Positions 36,773 through 52,400 are shown, numbered from the stretch's first letter. The stretch is 64,000 bases of DNA from Brachionus rotundiformis (GCA_016802295.1 JAESIW010000020.1:2897964-2961963), one strand, 5' to 3'. Program-made: numbers and translations. Notes: a model not told the origin generated them from the letters alone.

Positions 36773-39700
36773 AAATATTTATTTTTTTATTTTTCTGGAT
36801 AAAGCGGTGTGTCGGAATTTAAAAATTTCCCATAAATAAAAAATTAAGCTATCCGAAAAAAAAATTAATTTAAACTTCAACATGTCAACTGAAAAGGCGA
36901 AAACAAGAAAGAACTTTCAAGGATAATTAAAATACCTAAGACAAATATTTGAAGAAATTAATCTATCAATTTAAAGAGGATATTGTCTTTAAAAAATAGT
37001 CCACTTGTTTTCGTTCCCATAAAAGTGGCTTCAATTTATTATGCTCTAATTTAATGGACATAGGATGGTAAGTCTTTATTTGTTAAAAGCTTTTATTGCC
37101 CATCAAATTGTTTAGAAATTAAAACTTTTCACTTACAATCGATTCGCTAGATTAGCTTAGCACTGTCAGTTTAAAACATCCTAACTATCATAAAAGACAA
37201 TAAATTCTTATCATTGTCTATTGAAGATAAGATCTCGAAATCCTTCGAATCTATGCCACAATAGTTGGCTCAGATTATTTCATTCAGAGCTTATTTAAAT
37301 GGTCTAGTTTTCAGCCAGTTTTTAGAATTGCGCCAATTGTGGCTTCTATTTTTGAAAAAAAATTTTTTTTTTCTTTTGGTAAGCAAAAAATTTTCAGCTG
37401 ATTTAAAAATTTTGGAATAATTGTTAAAATAGAAGTAATGATTTTATTTATTTATTTTTTTATTATTTTATTTGTTGTTGAGCTAAAATACGCTCATGAA
37501 TTTTAAATCTCATATAAAATTTGAGATAAATTTTAATTATTTATTTGTTGAGATTAGTGCCTATGAGAAGATTAGATCAAGCTGTAATATTAACATTAGT
37601 GGACAATATTTTGAATTAATTTCGATTATCAAGAGATATTTTAATTCTCCCATTTTAGGGCTCGAAAATTTAGGATTTATTTATGTTTTGTATTAAATTA
37701 AACCAAAGTAAACATTGTACCACAAAGAGAAAAATAGAGAACAAAAATTCGAGCTCACTTGTTTTTAGCTGAATAAGTTAAGATAAAGTTAGACTTGTTT
37801 AACTATGCAACGATCATGACATAGCTTGATTTTGGGTTCTTAGCCGTTGGCTAAGAGAATTAGATTGAATTTCAATACTTTGTTTCGTCGGCTCTTCTGA
37901 GCTCGCTTTAATTAATTAGCTATTGAAAATGTGATTTTTGACCAATTTTAGTTAGAAATGATAACATTTGGAACCCTAGAGGAAAATTTCCAGATTAATA
38001 TCTCAATTAATCTAATGCCCACAAGTACTTTGTTGTACACAAATAAAATTAATAAGGAAATGCAATCTGAGAAAAAATAGAATAAATATTTTAGATAAAA
38101 AAACTATAAATTAAAGTTAGGTAATCTATTCCGAATATTAATATATGTATCACTTGATAGGCTAATTAATCTTTTTAAATGAAAAATACTATTAATTAAT
38201 TAATCGCATTTTTGTATTACCTTCGATCCACTACAACAAATGAGATGAAATACTCAAAGAGTAATTTTTTTAATAAAACTTAAATCTTTAAAAGCTTTTA
38301 ACAATGACAGTTGAAATTTGTTCAAAAAATTTTCAAGTTTATTTCATGTCAATAAGAAGCTGGACAATTCATTTTCACTTTTTTTTGTGTGACTCGTGTT
38401 GTATTTTAGCAAATGATTAAAGACACATATTAAACAGAATGATTAATAGGTTAAAATATATTAACAATTTTGAAAGCTTTTAAATTTCAAGAATTTAATA
38501 AAAAAATAAATTCCAATTAAAACTTGTTCTCCTTAAGAATAGCAGGACAGCAAGTCGAGTCCTGTCTGATTATAAAAAGAAAGTAAAAAGATATAAAATT
38601 AAATTTTAATTTTTTTGCTCAAAAATTGGCAATAATGCTCTCGCCATACCATCTCATCGGGTCACAAACTCTTTATACAAATTTAGACTAATGGGTTTTT
38701 AAGCATAGTTTGTTTTTTGTTTAGGTATTACATCTGCGAACCATTAATAGTCATTAATTTGCCTAGAATAGACCTGATCGAATTTGTCATGCATCAATTA
38801 ATTTTGAGTTTATCTTGTGATTGTTTTTTTTTGTTTGTTATTTTGCTAATGTCAATCGAGCAAATGGGTTTTAAAGCTGCTCTCATTTGGTCAGTCTTGC
38901 ATTTTTGAATCTTTATTAAAATTTGACTATTTGGATACTTTTTAGAACATGCTTTGGAATTAATAGAGCTGTTTGAAATAAATCAAAATATTTAGGTGAT
39001 TATTATTTAACTAGTAAATATTGGTAAAATTTTTATTAAAAACTATTTACTTCAAATAAAAGTCTGAGTTAGAATAAAAAGTTAAATAGGCCACAAATAG
39101 GTGATAGATTTTATTTACTGAAACAATTTTAAATCAATAAATAGCTTCGATGAACATTAAGAACATTTTGGCTAGTAGAATTCTCCAATTTATTAAGATG
39201 GTGAATAATTTTTTTAAAAGAGTCTACCTTCGATGGCTTCTTGTCCGTTTTTAAAACACTTGACCATTTTGGTTTTAAAAGTAGATCTGATAAGAATTCA
39301 GCTTATCTTAACTCTCAGCAATAAAATAAAACCTTAAAACTAAATTAAGATTGATAAGTAAAATTAGCATTAAAAGGTTTCGATATTTGTTTAGTTATCA
39401 TTTATGCAATCGATTTCACAGTAAGACAGCGGAAGGACTTGATAAGGTCAAAAAAGAAACGATTTATTCAATATTTGAATATTTGTGAACCAAATTTTAC
39501 TAATTGCAAACAAATCCTATGATACTGAATACCCAAAACGCTCCAAGCAAGCTCAAATGATCCAAATTTAATAAAAAAAAATTGTTTTTGTTTAATTTTC
39601 ATTTTAAAATTGTATTCAATGAAAATTAATTTATATGAATTTGGCATTTTTAAAAGCAAATAGAATATAAAGAAGTATTGATAGAGTTTCTTGAGCCTTG

Positions 39701-42700
39701 AAATTTGTAATGTTCTAGGATTTCGAAAACATAAAAATGGAAACTAAAAGTTGAATAAGATTAAAAATTAATATTAAGCTACAAATAAGATTGTTTATTT
39801 TTTTATATTGTTTTTTATATTAGTTTATTTTGACCATGGAAAAAGTCTATTAAATTATCAACTAAAAGATACTAGGCCCAGTCGAAAAAATCTAATACAA
39901 TTATTAAGCTAAAAAATATTTTCATAATTGATTAAATTAAATTTATTTTGAGACATTGTTTAAATTAATGTTTTCAATTTAATTTTCTTTTGCTTTATAA
40001 ACTAAAATAGGTAAATTATATTTAGATATTTTAATTAAAATTCTGTTAAGCCATTAACAAGTCGATCTTAGGTTGCCAAATTTGTTCCACATATCAAATG
40101 CTTAATGAATAAAAAAAAGACAGCAATTATCGCTAGTGATAAGCCAATTTGGGCAAGTAAATAAAACAAAATTGGTGAACAATAAGGCATGAAATTTTAG
40201 CACCATGTAATCAATATAAAAGAAGAACCCGGGGATAACTTGAAATAATTTACATGACATATATATTACTTTGTATAAATAATAATTTCTTATTGACAAT
40301 TTTGTTTTAAACAAAATAATTGGGACCTTTATATGAGCGTAAATTAAAGTCGAGTTTTCTATTTCTCTCTCTATTAATTGTGTATTTAACATTTGTTTGT
40401 TAATTTGTTTTCAAGTACCGGATTTCAGGTCCATCGTAGAACCATGGTTACACTGCTACATTATTTAATAGAGATCATCGTGTCCAGTGCTTGGCCAAAG
40501 AAATTAAGGTTTCAATAGAAAATAAAATTTATTAGAAATTTAAAAAAAAACTAGTTTTCTATTGTTTTTTTTTGCTTTAATTTGGTTTATTACGAAGCAC
40601 TTGCTCAAAAGGACGCTCGAATTTAGTCGAATATTTATTTTAGATCAGGATTTTAAGCTCAATAAAACAATTATTAAAACATATTAGCCAACTCAAGTGC
40701 TCGATTTGTCTCGTCTACATAATTCAAGCTTTCCAAAGTAGGATGAGTCATTTTTAGAAAAGAAACCCTTGGCAAACCAAAAGATTATGAAGATAAATAA
40801 ATTTATTTTACGCTCGATAAACTTCATCTAAAGGCATATTTTTTTTCAAACAACTTCTTAAGACTAGACTTGGACATAAATCTAAAAGAATTTAGCTATC
40901 TCAATTCAAGTGAATCTGATTTAGCGATCGCATTTGGATCGAGAATTTAAAATGTATTTATCAATGTCAATCAATTGTTGGACATGATTACTAAAAATTT
41001 AATTATCTAACTAAAGGGCCCTTGTTGATATTGCAATCAAATCTCAATTAGATTTCACAGTGTCCATTTACACTTACATTGTAATTAAGTTTTGATTTTT
41101 TGTTCATTTTATATCCTAATAATTTATGTGGTTCGAGCTAAGCTCTTTTACAAATTTGAAAAAAAAAATAAACCAGAAACATATGCTTTATTGATATGGA
41201 TCAACAAAATCCAAGCAGGACCTTTAAACAAATCTGTTTATTTCGCATAACAGATCCAGCTAGAGCTCGGCAAAAGCCCAATAAACGTCATTCAAATTTA
41301 CAATATTCGTATCTGTTTGAAATCTTAATGCCCCATTTTACATGATTTATTAATAGCGTTTAAGCTAAGCTTGCACGATATTAAATCATTATAAGATTCA
41401 AAAATTGGAGTTTATTCAAACAAAATATGGGAAAAGTTGGCTGGTCACTTAGATTAAGAGTCTTGAGAGTAAAATATCCGGGCCAATATTTTCCTTGTAA
41501 TATGATGATTTGGGTTATTTTTGCTCGGATTAGTAATAAATATTTTCAAGAGTGCTCTGGATGAAGTAAGCTTACCGGTCATAATAGAAGCCATTTCGAC
41601 TAATAATCATTTAAGTTTTATTTACAAAGCTGATTCAACCAGTTTTTTAATTAGCTGAGAGCTCTTTTTTTGCAATTCTCTAGAGCCAGAGCAATTGTTT
41701 TGCAGGCTCAATTTCAAATGTTATTATACAAATAACCAAGGCTGGTTACGCAATAGCCAAATTACTTAGCTACCTAGCTCATGTGTTTTTAATTTTGAAT
41801 TTAAACTAAAAATTTATATGCAAAATACAGCGGTGAGGTTAAATTTGGAAAAATAGCATTTGCCTAAAGCAAGCTTGCCTGGTCAACTAGCGCACGGAAT
41901 AGATAGACACGAAACAATCTTTTCTTTTTTCAATTAAAAGTTATTTTAAATTGAAAATTTTCAAGTATTATCAATGTTTAGTTTACTTAAGTAAGTCTAT
42001 CAGTTTGTCCAAATCAAAAACTAGTTTAATAGAGATATATATAAATATATATATAAATTTTTTTTTGGTTTAATTTGCTCTCATAAAACCTATTTTTTCT
42101 AAATGATATCTTTGTCGAGGCCTCTAGTCGCTTGGTTTATAGCTACTCAAGTTTGTTTATGTTCACGAATGGATGGCTCGGAAGTCACTGCACATGAATT
42201 ATTTACCGGAAAGCAATTAAAATAGAGATTATTTATCGCTTTTACCAAGCAATTGTGTGCCCTAGTTAGTCCCACGTAATACCAGCGCAAGAAACAAATA
42301 TTTGATAAAAATTAATATTTGTTTTTAGCCAATAAACTAAAATATTTTATTATTTTTTTTTTATTAATTTTAATTGAAATTTTGATAACAAGTTTAATGA
42401 CAAAAACTCGAAAGTTGGCCCAGGCCGCTTTTCAAGAACCGATTTAAGCCAGACAAACAAAATGCGTTTTCAGCAAAATTTCTCAGGTTCGATCGCCAGA
42501 TCTCCTTTTCATCGATTTGCTTGGTATGACCAGATTTAGGTTAACTGGTCGAAATTTTATTACATCAAGTTGTACAAACGATCAGCTAAGATCATAAATC
42601 TTGAATGATTTTCGGCCGAAACTCGAGGCGGCGGCCTAGTTACGAATCAAAAACAAAATAGGCGAAAAATCAGTCTTAATTACAAATTTGATAACTTTAA

Positions 42701-43405
42701 CAATTTATTTCTAGTTCATATCTTGACTAGTGAATTATTTGGCCAAGAGTAATTGAAAGCAATTTTTTCTCATTTGGCCAAACTCTAAACATACCTTAAT
42801 TTGAAATCAATCGGATTAAATAGATACAAAGAAACTAGTTTTTTTTTTCTTTTTTTGTTGTTTCTCAACACAATTATATCTATAGTCTAGATATTCTAAA
42901 CCATTTCTAGGCTATTAAGCCAAGTCTAATTGATTTATATGCTTATTATTCTCTTTGAATGGATCTTAATTACTCGTTAGCTGATTTCGTGTTTTCATGG
43001 CCGATAACGAGTCTTTAAGGTCGCGGCAATGACTGTATTTTGTGATAATGGGAGCCTTTGTCTTGGGGGAATTTAAAAATTAAACAAAATTAATATTCAA
43101 TTTATTAAAAAAATAATCATGGTATTTATAATCTACTTAAAGGTCTCTAAGATTCTTAACTTGTTGTAAGGCTTGAGCTAAATTCGACTCATGAAATCGC
43201 GTTAATTGCTCGGAAACAAACAAACTTTAGCAGGTAATCTAAGAGAACTCGAACAATAATTTTTTTATGTTACTTTAGACTAAATGATTTAAATTTTGAC
43301 GAAAAAAAGCTTGTTTTTTATTGTTGGTTTGTTGCTGGACCCTAATAAAAATTCTAATTTTATTTAAATCTTTTTTTTCGGGTTTAAAAAACGATGTAAA
43401 TTTCG
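36773..43405. other. Long region without recognisable genes, upstream of the FRAS1-like gene
   Basis: 6.6 kb with somewhat more G and C than the rest of the intergenic DNA. Short open stretches exist but none has coding character or splice-compatible partners. One segment (40429-40508) is bounded by a good acceptor and donor and is open, but matches nothing I know. The region probably holds the promoter and cis-regulatory DNA of the long gene that follows. No TE core motif was found. Confidence 0.45.
43394..43399 (+). promoter_or_regulatory. Minimal start-stop upstream ORF before the FRAS1-like start
   Basis: ATGTAA lies 6 bases upstream of the ATG at 43406. A start-stop element of this kind can hold ribosomes at the leader. 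Its presence in the mRNA is not shown. Confidence 0.3.
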
Positions 43406-46400
43406 ATGGAAACTTCAATGAAAAAATTACGAAATTATCTTTTGTTTTTATATTTATTTTTTTCTTGCATTCAGCGTCAATTCGTACATGGCCTGTGTCA
43501 ATTCAATGGACTCGAATATCAAGTAAAAAAAAATTTTTATCAAAAAAATGTTTTAAACCTAATAAAGTTAGGTAATTTTATAAAGAAGTCATTCCAAGTT
43601 TACTTTGGTTAAAGTGCTTTAGAGCATAAACCAAATTCATTTTTAAAGTTCATCAACTTTTATTTCATTATTAAAAATTTGACAAAAATATCATATTTCT
43701 ACTCATTTAGTATTTTAAGCAAGTTTTACTTTAATTACTGCAGGCCACTTAAAGGCCAACTATATTTCAAGTTATATTACTTTTATTTAGTTAAACAATC
43801 AGTGTTTTAATTAGATATTACGAATAAAATAAGTTTTTTTATCTTGGATTTTTTTAAAGTTACTATAAAGTGATTGTTCACTTGAAAAAAAGATTTAGAA
43901 CTAATATTATTTATTACAAGATTATACAAAAAAAAGAGAAAATTTCCTATGGGCAACTATAAAAGCCTGAAAAAAACAAATAAAAATTTTGAAAATGATT
44001 CCAATATCAAGTCATTTTTCTACAAGGCCTTAGATTTAGGTTAAAAAGAGAATTTGTATTGAATCAGCTAATAACAAAAAAATGAAAATAAAGTTATAAC
44101 TCTATTTAATTAGAAATCAGTAGCCAAAAATTAATTTTTTCGAGTAAATTATTTTTTCGATAATTGCTTATCTTAACCTAATTTTTAAAGCTGATAGAAT
44201 TATGTAAGTTTTAATAGCTTTTGATAACTTATTCATAGTTACAGAAAAAACAATTAGATAAAAATTCAGGGTCAGTGGAAAAAGTTACCATGTCTGATTA
44301 TATTTACTAAAATGAACTGATTAAATTAAGAAATTTATTAACAACATTTAAATAATTTGAATATATTTTGTTAAATTAAAAATAAAAATTGAAATTAAAA
44401 GGAATACTCAAATTGGGTGAATAATTGCAATAACTGTACTTGTATAAATTCGGTGCCATTTTGTGAAAAGATTCAGTGTAAATACGAACCATGTGAACAT
44501 GGTCAAGTACTCATGCTGAGTGATAACAGATGTTGTCCTACCTGTCAAGATCCAAAAGAGTCATGCAACTACGATGGTTATCTGATAAATGTAATTTTTT
44601 TTTCAAAAATAGAAATATATCTTAATACTTTTATCTCAGCATAACACCGAATTTTCACCAAAAATCTGCACCATTTGTAAGTGTAAAAATGGTCAAATGG
44701 AATGCACTGAAAATTGCCAAGATCAAAATGAAGTATCTCAGGAAGCTTTTAAAAATTTACAGCAGTCAATCGAACAGCGCAGAGAGCTTGTTCGTCATCA
44801 AAAAATAATGATGGCTGGACATAGTAATCAAGAACTATTTACAGAAAAATTAACTCCATCTATTTGTCTTTATGATAACAAAATATATCAATTCAATAGT
44901 ACTTGGTCCCCATTAAAATGTACCCAATGTACATGTAATTACAACTCAGTGGTAGATTGTTATGTACATGAGTGCCCAAAACTAGATTGTCCATATGGAA
45001 TCGAAATGCATGCCGATAGTTGTTGTCCTAAATGCAAAGCAAATGAAACATGCACAGAAAACGGTGTTGCATACAGAGATGGAGACTTTTGGACAAGCAA
45101 AACAAATCCATGTCTTCATTGTGCTTGCTCTCAAGGAAAAGTTAATTGCTTTAACCAAAATTGTACTTCCACTGTTTGTTCAGAGGTTTGCCTTAACAAA
45201 TGTAAAATTGAATAAAATTTAAATCTTTGATGATAGGGAGACATATGGGTTTCAAAATCAGACCAATGTTGTGCACAGTGTGTATCTAAAATGAGCGAAA
45301 ACTGCGAATACCACGGTAAATTACATTACAATGGAGAAATGTGGTATACAAACGGATGTCAGCATTGTTCGTGTGTCTCTGGTAGAGTTATTTGCATGAA
45401 TGTTGAGTGCGAATCGAAATTTTGCCTAAAAGATGAAATCATGGTAAAAAAAAAAGACGACTGTTGTGTTTCTTGTCGAAAGCCAAAAGTATGCTCTATA
45501 AACAATATTATACAACTCAAGGTAATTTTAGCTAATCAATAATTTTTATTGAATTAATTTTTTTAAAAGTATTTTTTCTTCAACTAATTTTCTTTTATTA
45601 TTTTGGTTATTCGAAAGCAAAAAAGATAACTGAATAGTTGTTAAAAATACTATTTGAAGTCTAATAAACAATGTTTCTCTGTTTTATTTTAAATGTATTT
45701 CTAAAAATATATTTTTTAAAATTTTATTTAGCCCAAGTTGAAAATAAACTTATTTTTGTGCTACCGTACTAAAAAACAAGTTTTTAAAATTGGAAGTTTT
45801 TTGAATTTTGAATATCAATATTTACTTATTATGAGAGCCAAGAAAAAATACTTAGATTAAAGCTTTTTGAGATCAAAAATTAATTTTTATTTTTAAAAAG
45901 GAAAATGAGATCTGGCTATCTAACTCAGTTGATTTGCATCAAAAAAAGTCTTCCAATCCATGTAAACTGTGCCAATGTAACGATGGTAAAATTGAGTGCT
46001 TTACCAAATCATGCCAAAATGACAAATATCCAACATTCGCGCATTTAAGTGTTTTTTTGAACGAAAAAAAGCAGATAAACGCACGAACAATACCATTTTT
46101 GACTGACTTTATAAAAAGCATGAAGAAAGATACATTAATATATGTCTCATCTGGACCTAAATATTCCAATCTGTATCTCAATGATAAAATTGTTAAGCAA
46201 TTTAGACTCAGTGATATTGCCACATCCAAAATATACTACAAAATGGATTCAACTTTTGACCAAGAATTTTATCATAACGACCATGCTGTATTGTCAGTGA
46301 TACCGAGCAACAATCGAACAGTTCATAATATCCTTCTTGAGTTCGAGTTATTTAGATCCAATGATCAAAGCGAATTTGATCTATTCAAGGTTCGAAAGGA

Positions 46401-49400
46401 CGAGTCTTTTTTACCAAGATCGCTAAAACATTTGAACCAAGATCGATCAATTCGCGACCAAAAGAAAAATAATAGAAACCAGAAACCAAGAAAAACAATC
46501 TTTATTCAACCAGGCGAAGCAATAAAAATAACTTCAAGCGAACTAAAGCCCAAAATTTTGCCACCTGAAACAAACGATGAAAAATTAATTTACTTTTTAG
46601 TCTCATCCAAGCCAAAATATGGTGATCTTAAGCTAAAAAAAGTGTACGCGGCAGACGAAATAGTGCCAATCGGTTGGACCAAGGTGAACGACTTATATTT
46701 AGAAAAAAGTGTTCGAGAATTTACCCAAACTGATTTGGACAAAGGAAATGTTTGGTACGAGCCTTTTAATGAATTTCCAAGCTGCGGTACTTTTGGATTC
46801 GATGACCAATGTTCAGATGAGCTCAATACTAAATATGATCATTGTATGTTTGAAGTATACAATCAAGAAAAACTTGGTGATCTAATTTCCAAAGAAATAA
46901 TTCATTTTAGCATTCAAAACGAGGTTATAAACGAGACTGTTCTTGGTCTAGAAGTCATTGAGAATCAAATAACCCCTCTTACATTCTCTAATTTTGACAT
47001 AGCTGGAATAGACTCGTCACGCGAGTATCTTATGTACAGAATAATAAAAAGCTTGGCAAAAGACGAAGGACAATTAGAACATGCCAACCATCCTGGAATT
47101 CCGATTGAGACCTTTACTCAAAAGGATCTAAACAAAGGCTTGATTTTGTACCATTCGCCTAAAGAGATAGGTGCCAATTCTAGAGAATTTTTTTTCACCT
47201 TTGTAGTAACTAATGACAATCGGAGTGACACTTTTCCAGAGACCCCATTCCACGTCAAAGTGGTGCCAGCAAACGATCAAGGGCCGATGTTTACCGAGTT
47301 GGTGTCTTCAATCAAACTTCTTCAAAGCGCAAGTTTAATATTGCCACGAGATTTGTTTGAGGTCCAAGATCCAGATACTTCTCTAGAAAATTTGATATTT
47401 AAGATAGAAAAAGCGCCAGATAATACGGTTATCGAGTTACGTAATAAAGGCCAGCGATACGTCATTGCCAAAGATGACAGCTTCACAATTCAGGAAGTTC
47501 GTGATGGTACGTTTAGGCTGATTCACAATGGAGCCAGTATTAAAAATGACTCAATTAAAATTTCGGTCTCGGACAATAAGCATATGTCAATTAAAACAAT
47601 AAATATCAACATTAAGCTGATCGATAGTGTGGCACCGAGAATATCAGAGCGATCTACCATGCTGCTAAATGTCAAAGAATCCCAGGCCAAGAGTATAAGG
47701 CGAGAAAATATGGCTTTTGTAGATGATCATAGTTCTCCAGAGAAGATATTTTTTAAACTAAACTCAAATTCAAAACTAACTGGCCGATTGTATAATAAGG
47801 ATAAATTAATAGAAACAGACTCAATGTTTACTCAAGCTGATATAGATCTGCAGAATGTGAGATATGAATCGCCGCAAGAAATCGGCCAGAACATACTCAC
47901 AGAAGTTTTAAGCTTCGATGTATCAGATAAAGAGGGAAATAAGCAAAAAGATCAATTGTTTACTATTAAAGTGGAACCAGTGGATAATCAGGCACCAGTA
48001 GTGCAAGTATTGCAGCAAATGAATGTAGATGAAGGCGGTTATGTTATTTTAAATGAGAGTTTTATTCAAGTAAGAGATGTGGACTCGGACAAAGATCAAT
48101 TAAATATTGTAATCGACTCGCAGCCCAATTTTGGCTTTCTGGAAAGTATTTCCAAAGGTAAATTTTAATTTTTTCAATTATTAATTTAAATAATGTATTT
48201 ACGTCAGTTACCTGCATTTTATTTACTTATAATGAATAATTAAAGTAACTGGCAAATGATTATAAGGAATTTTCTAAAACAGCGAGCTCTTAATTTTGCT
48301 ATAAGTGAAAAAGAAATTTTAAAATTTAGTTTGGGCCTGAATTATTAAAAAGGAAAAAAATAAGCTTCTTGGTAATTGCCAAGTCTTAATTTTTAGAGAA
48401 ATTAATGTTCTTTTTTTATAAAGGAATTAAATTGTTTTCATTTAACTCTTTGTAGCTTAATGGATTTAGACTGTTTAAAATAAGTTTTTATAAACAGCAT
48501 TATTTAAATAATTTACATCATTGGAAATGATTAAGTGTAGGATAAGTGAAGGATTATACTCAAGAAAAGTATGAAAAATAAATAATAGATTTTTTATAAT
48601 TACAAAAAATGTCAATTTGGATAATTAAGCTTTATGTGAAAAAAATTTTAAAAAATAGTTTTGGTGTTAAGTATTTGTTAGAAAAATAAAATCTCAACAT
48701 ACATATCGAACAATTCCATAATATTCAAAATATCTTATCAAAAATTTCACAATTGATTTAAGTTTGTCTAAAATACAATTTTAAAATTTGCTTAAAGATA
48801 AAATGAATTTTGTTTAAAAAACATATTTGTCACAAATTTATGTTACATACTTGATAATAAGGTACTAATTAAATTTTTAATATATTTGACGGAATTATTA
48901 ATTATTTTTTGAAATTTAGATAAGTTTGATAAAAAAAATGAGAAAAAATTTTAAAAGTTTTATTTAAACAAACACTGGTCAATAAATTAAAGTTTTACAC
49001 AAAAAGGGGTTAGAACATGGTAGATAAAATTTATCCCAATAAGTTCTGATATAATCTATTCTTTTCCAACATGTTATTTTCCCATATTTTTCTCAAAATT
49101 GGGTTGTAATCATTCAAGTAGTTATCTTGATTCTGATGGAGCAATTTTACTCTAGATCTAGTGTCTCCGCTTCTCCATTTTGGGAATCTTTTTTCTTTGT
49201 TTGTGTCCGAGTCAGGCTCTTCATCCAGCTCTTTGCTAAGTCTGTCGCGCAATATAATCTCAGCCATTACACCTCTGCGTATTGTCTTAAGTAATTCGAC
49301 TTCTAGTTCGCCATCATCTTCAAAGTTAATCGTCTCTGCGTCATTTATTTTAGATCCTTGGTCATCAATTGGTGCACTGCTAATTAGAACTACTAAGCCT

Positions 49401-52400
49401 AAAAGCAAAAGCAATCTGTTCTTTACTGTAAACATTTTTATTTCTCTAAAAATGAAAAATAAAGTCTTAAATAAAAATAGTCCTCTTGAGCAAATCTAAT
49501 AAAAACTTGAGATATTTTGTGACAAGTTTTAATTAGCGTAAGGAGAAATTAGCAAAAATTGATTTTAGAAAGTGTTGCTTATTAATTATTTATCGAATGA
49601 CGCAATGGACTGAGATTTCAATTGACTAAATATTTGATGTCTTTTTGTCAGTCAACCATTAGGAAAATAATTTTGCCAAAACATTATTAAATATTAATTT
49701 AGCTATTTTGGGCCAACAACCTCCACGCTGAAATCGATATTTTTCATGTTAAACCAAATTTAAGGTCTTTAGGGAAATGAGCTTGACAAAAAAATTTGAA
49801 TTCAAAATTGCTTAAAATTTTCTTTATATATAATAAAAATTTTACTTGGCATGTTTAATGCCAATTAAAAAGATTGAGTATAATTGGTAGCCATTTTAAT
49901 CCTTGACCTTGGACTTACAAGCTGCCATAATCTTACATTCGGTTACCTATTAAGTAAGTTAATCATCTTCAAATGCGATTAAAGCATACTTAACTTATTA
50001 TTCTGGATTACCAAATAAACTAAATACTTTTATGTCAATCAAAACAGTTTACAAAATATAGTTTTATTAGTCAAATAAACTTTTTTTTATTGATAAGATT
50101 TTCAACATTTTTTTAATGAAAAAAATTAAATATTGATTTACAATTTATTTCGCTTTATAATTAAATTAATACAACAACAAATTGATTTAACAAAAATTGG
50201 AAAATTTTTGATTGAAAGAATTTATCTAAATTTGGCACAATTTGATGTAAATTTGAAAGCAGCTCCCAAGAATTTATTAACTTCTAATTAGAAATTTTTA
50301 GATGAAAATTATTTTACAATATAATTAGCAATATAAAATGAGCTCAAAAAATTATCAAAAATTTCTTATTTCCATAAGAATTAACTTAAATTAAAATAAT
50401 AGCTGAACCATTATAAAAAAAATTTAAATTAAAAAATCCTATTTCTGATTGTATAATTGATTTTCAATTCTAAAGGAACTAAATTGAGTTCGTTTCCTCT
50501 TGTCGATCTTATTGATGGATTTTCAATCAGATATGTTCAAAGTGATCATAAAAATAAAGAGCCCACATTGGACGAATTTATGTTCCATGTCAGCGACGGA
50601 GTCAACGAGTCGCCAAGACATAAGGTCACCATTAACATCAAGGTATTGCTCTTTGTCTTATTAAGATAAAAAATAATCAGTTGTATTAAGATTGTAAATG
50701 ATGAAAAGCCCGTGGCAATATTCGAACCACTGCATGTCGAAGACGGACAACGAACAATCTTGACCAATGCAAGCTTTTTTATAGTCGACTTTGATTCTAC
50801 ACCGGACAATATAAGGATAGAGATAGAAAAATTTCCCAAACATGGTAATTGAATACTTGTCTCATTCATACAATTAGATTTACATGTATTTTTTTAAAGG
50901 AAAATTATACCGATCTAACCAAGCTTTAAACGAATTTAAAAGGGAATTTTTATACTCTGATATTCTCAAAAATCAAATAAGCTATCAAACAGAAGACCAA
51001 GGAGTCACCAAAGATGAAATAACATTCAAAATATCAGATGAAAGCTATTCTGGACTCTATGATTATCTAGTTAAAATAGTTCATAGAGAAAAGCCTTCTC
51101 TCATTGTGGAAAAAAATGAAGGCTTAGATGCAATTCAAGGTAAGTTTAAATTTAACTGGACTTTAATCTTATCCAGTGGGTCTATCTATGTTTAGGTCAC
51201 ATATTTTCGATAACCAGTGACATGTTGTACACAGTATCTAAATCTAAACTAACTGAACATGATAAAATAGTCGATTATCTTTTGTCAGATCTTGTGATCT
51301 ATAAAGTGTTGAGCACGCCTGAATTTGGCCGAATTCAGCTTCGCTTTGATACTTTTTACCAAGATATCCTAGGTCCATACTCTTTTATGAATACATTCAC
51401 TCAAAATGACATTAATGAAGGTATCTTAAGATTGAGTTTGATTTAGCATGTTAAACTAACTTAGCTTTTGGGTATTTTTTTGTAAGCCGAGTTTGGTTTA
51501 CTTTAAAATAAAATCGAATTTAACTTATCACTAAAAAAAGCTTTATTTTCGTTACTGAATGTATGTTTTTGGATGCTTTGAATTTTTTTACCAAAGACAA
51601 TTAGTAATATTAATTTTCTTATTAAAGGAAGAGTTTTTTATAATCATGAAGCTAATGAACCTACTGGGGTAACATCATTTGGTTTCAATGTTACGGACTC
51701 GAATGGCAAAACACTTCCAGATCAAAGATTTGTAATAACTGTACGTGGGGACAAGCTTCCACCTGTTGTTGTACAAAATCGTGGTTTAAAAGTGAACCAA
51801 GGTCAAAACTGTCTATTGTCTAGACACGAATTTGATGTAAAAGATGACGACACACCACTTGACAACATCAAATTCTTGATTGTCACTCAGCCAAAGTTAG
51901 GACGCTTGGAACACAAACGTGAGCCTGGACGCCGAATCGAATACTTTTTCTATGAAGACTTGGCTTACAAAAACATTCGCTATGTTCATGAGGACGTCTT
52001 TAATGGCCTAAAGAATGATCTTGTTGATTTCAGAATCACAGATGGAAAGAATGATGTCAGCGCTAGTGTCTATATTACCATAACCAGAGTGGATAATCAA
52101 ATGCCTTTGCTCAAGTCTAAATTTGTGCTTAATGCCAAAGAACTAGAACGAACTCAAATAAGTCCGAATGAAATTCAAATCTTTGACAGGGACACCCCGA
52201 ATGATGCACTTAAAATAATCATAACTCATCCGCCACAATATGGCACACTGGAAAAACTTGTCAATAGCCACGATGAAAATAAAATTGAGGATCAAATGAT
52301 CTCGGTCAATACTAATCTAAATCAAAAACTTAACTTCATACTCAAGTTTAACAAGAATCAAAGTGAAAGAAAATATGTTCCTGTTAATGAATTTAGCATG

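Noticed and set aside
38717..38908. Hydrophobic 63-codon plus-strand frame
   Set aside because: Hydrophobic content follows from T-rich DNA; no splice partners, promoter or conservation signal visible.
49161..49499. Ser-rich plus-strand frame of 112 codons
   Set aside because: Antisense of the peptide-hormone precursor, which has the signal peptide, cleavage site and poly(A) signal.
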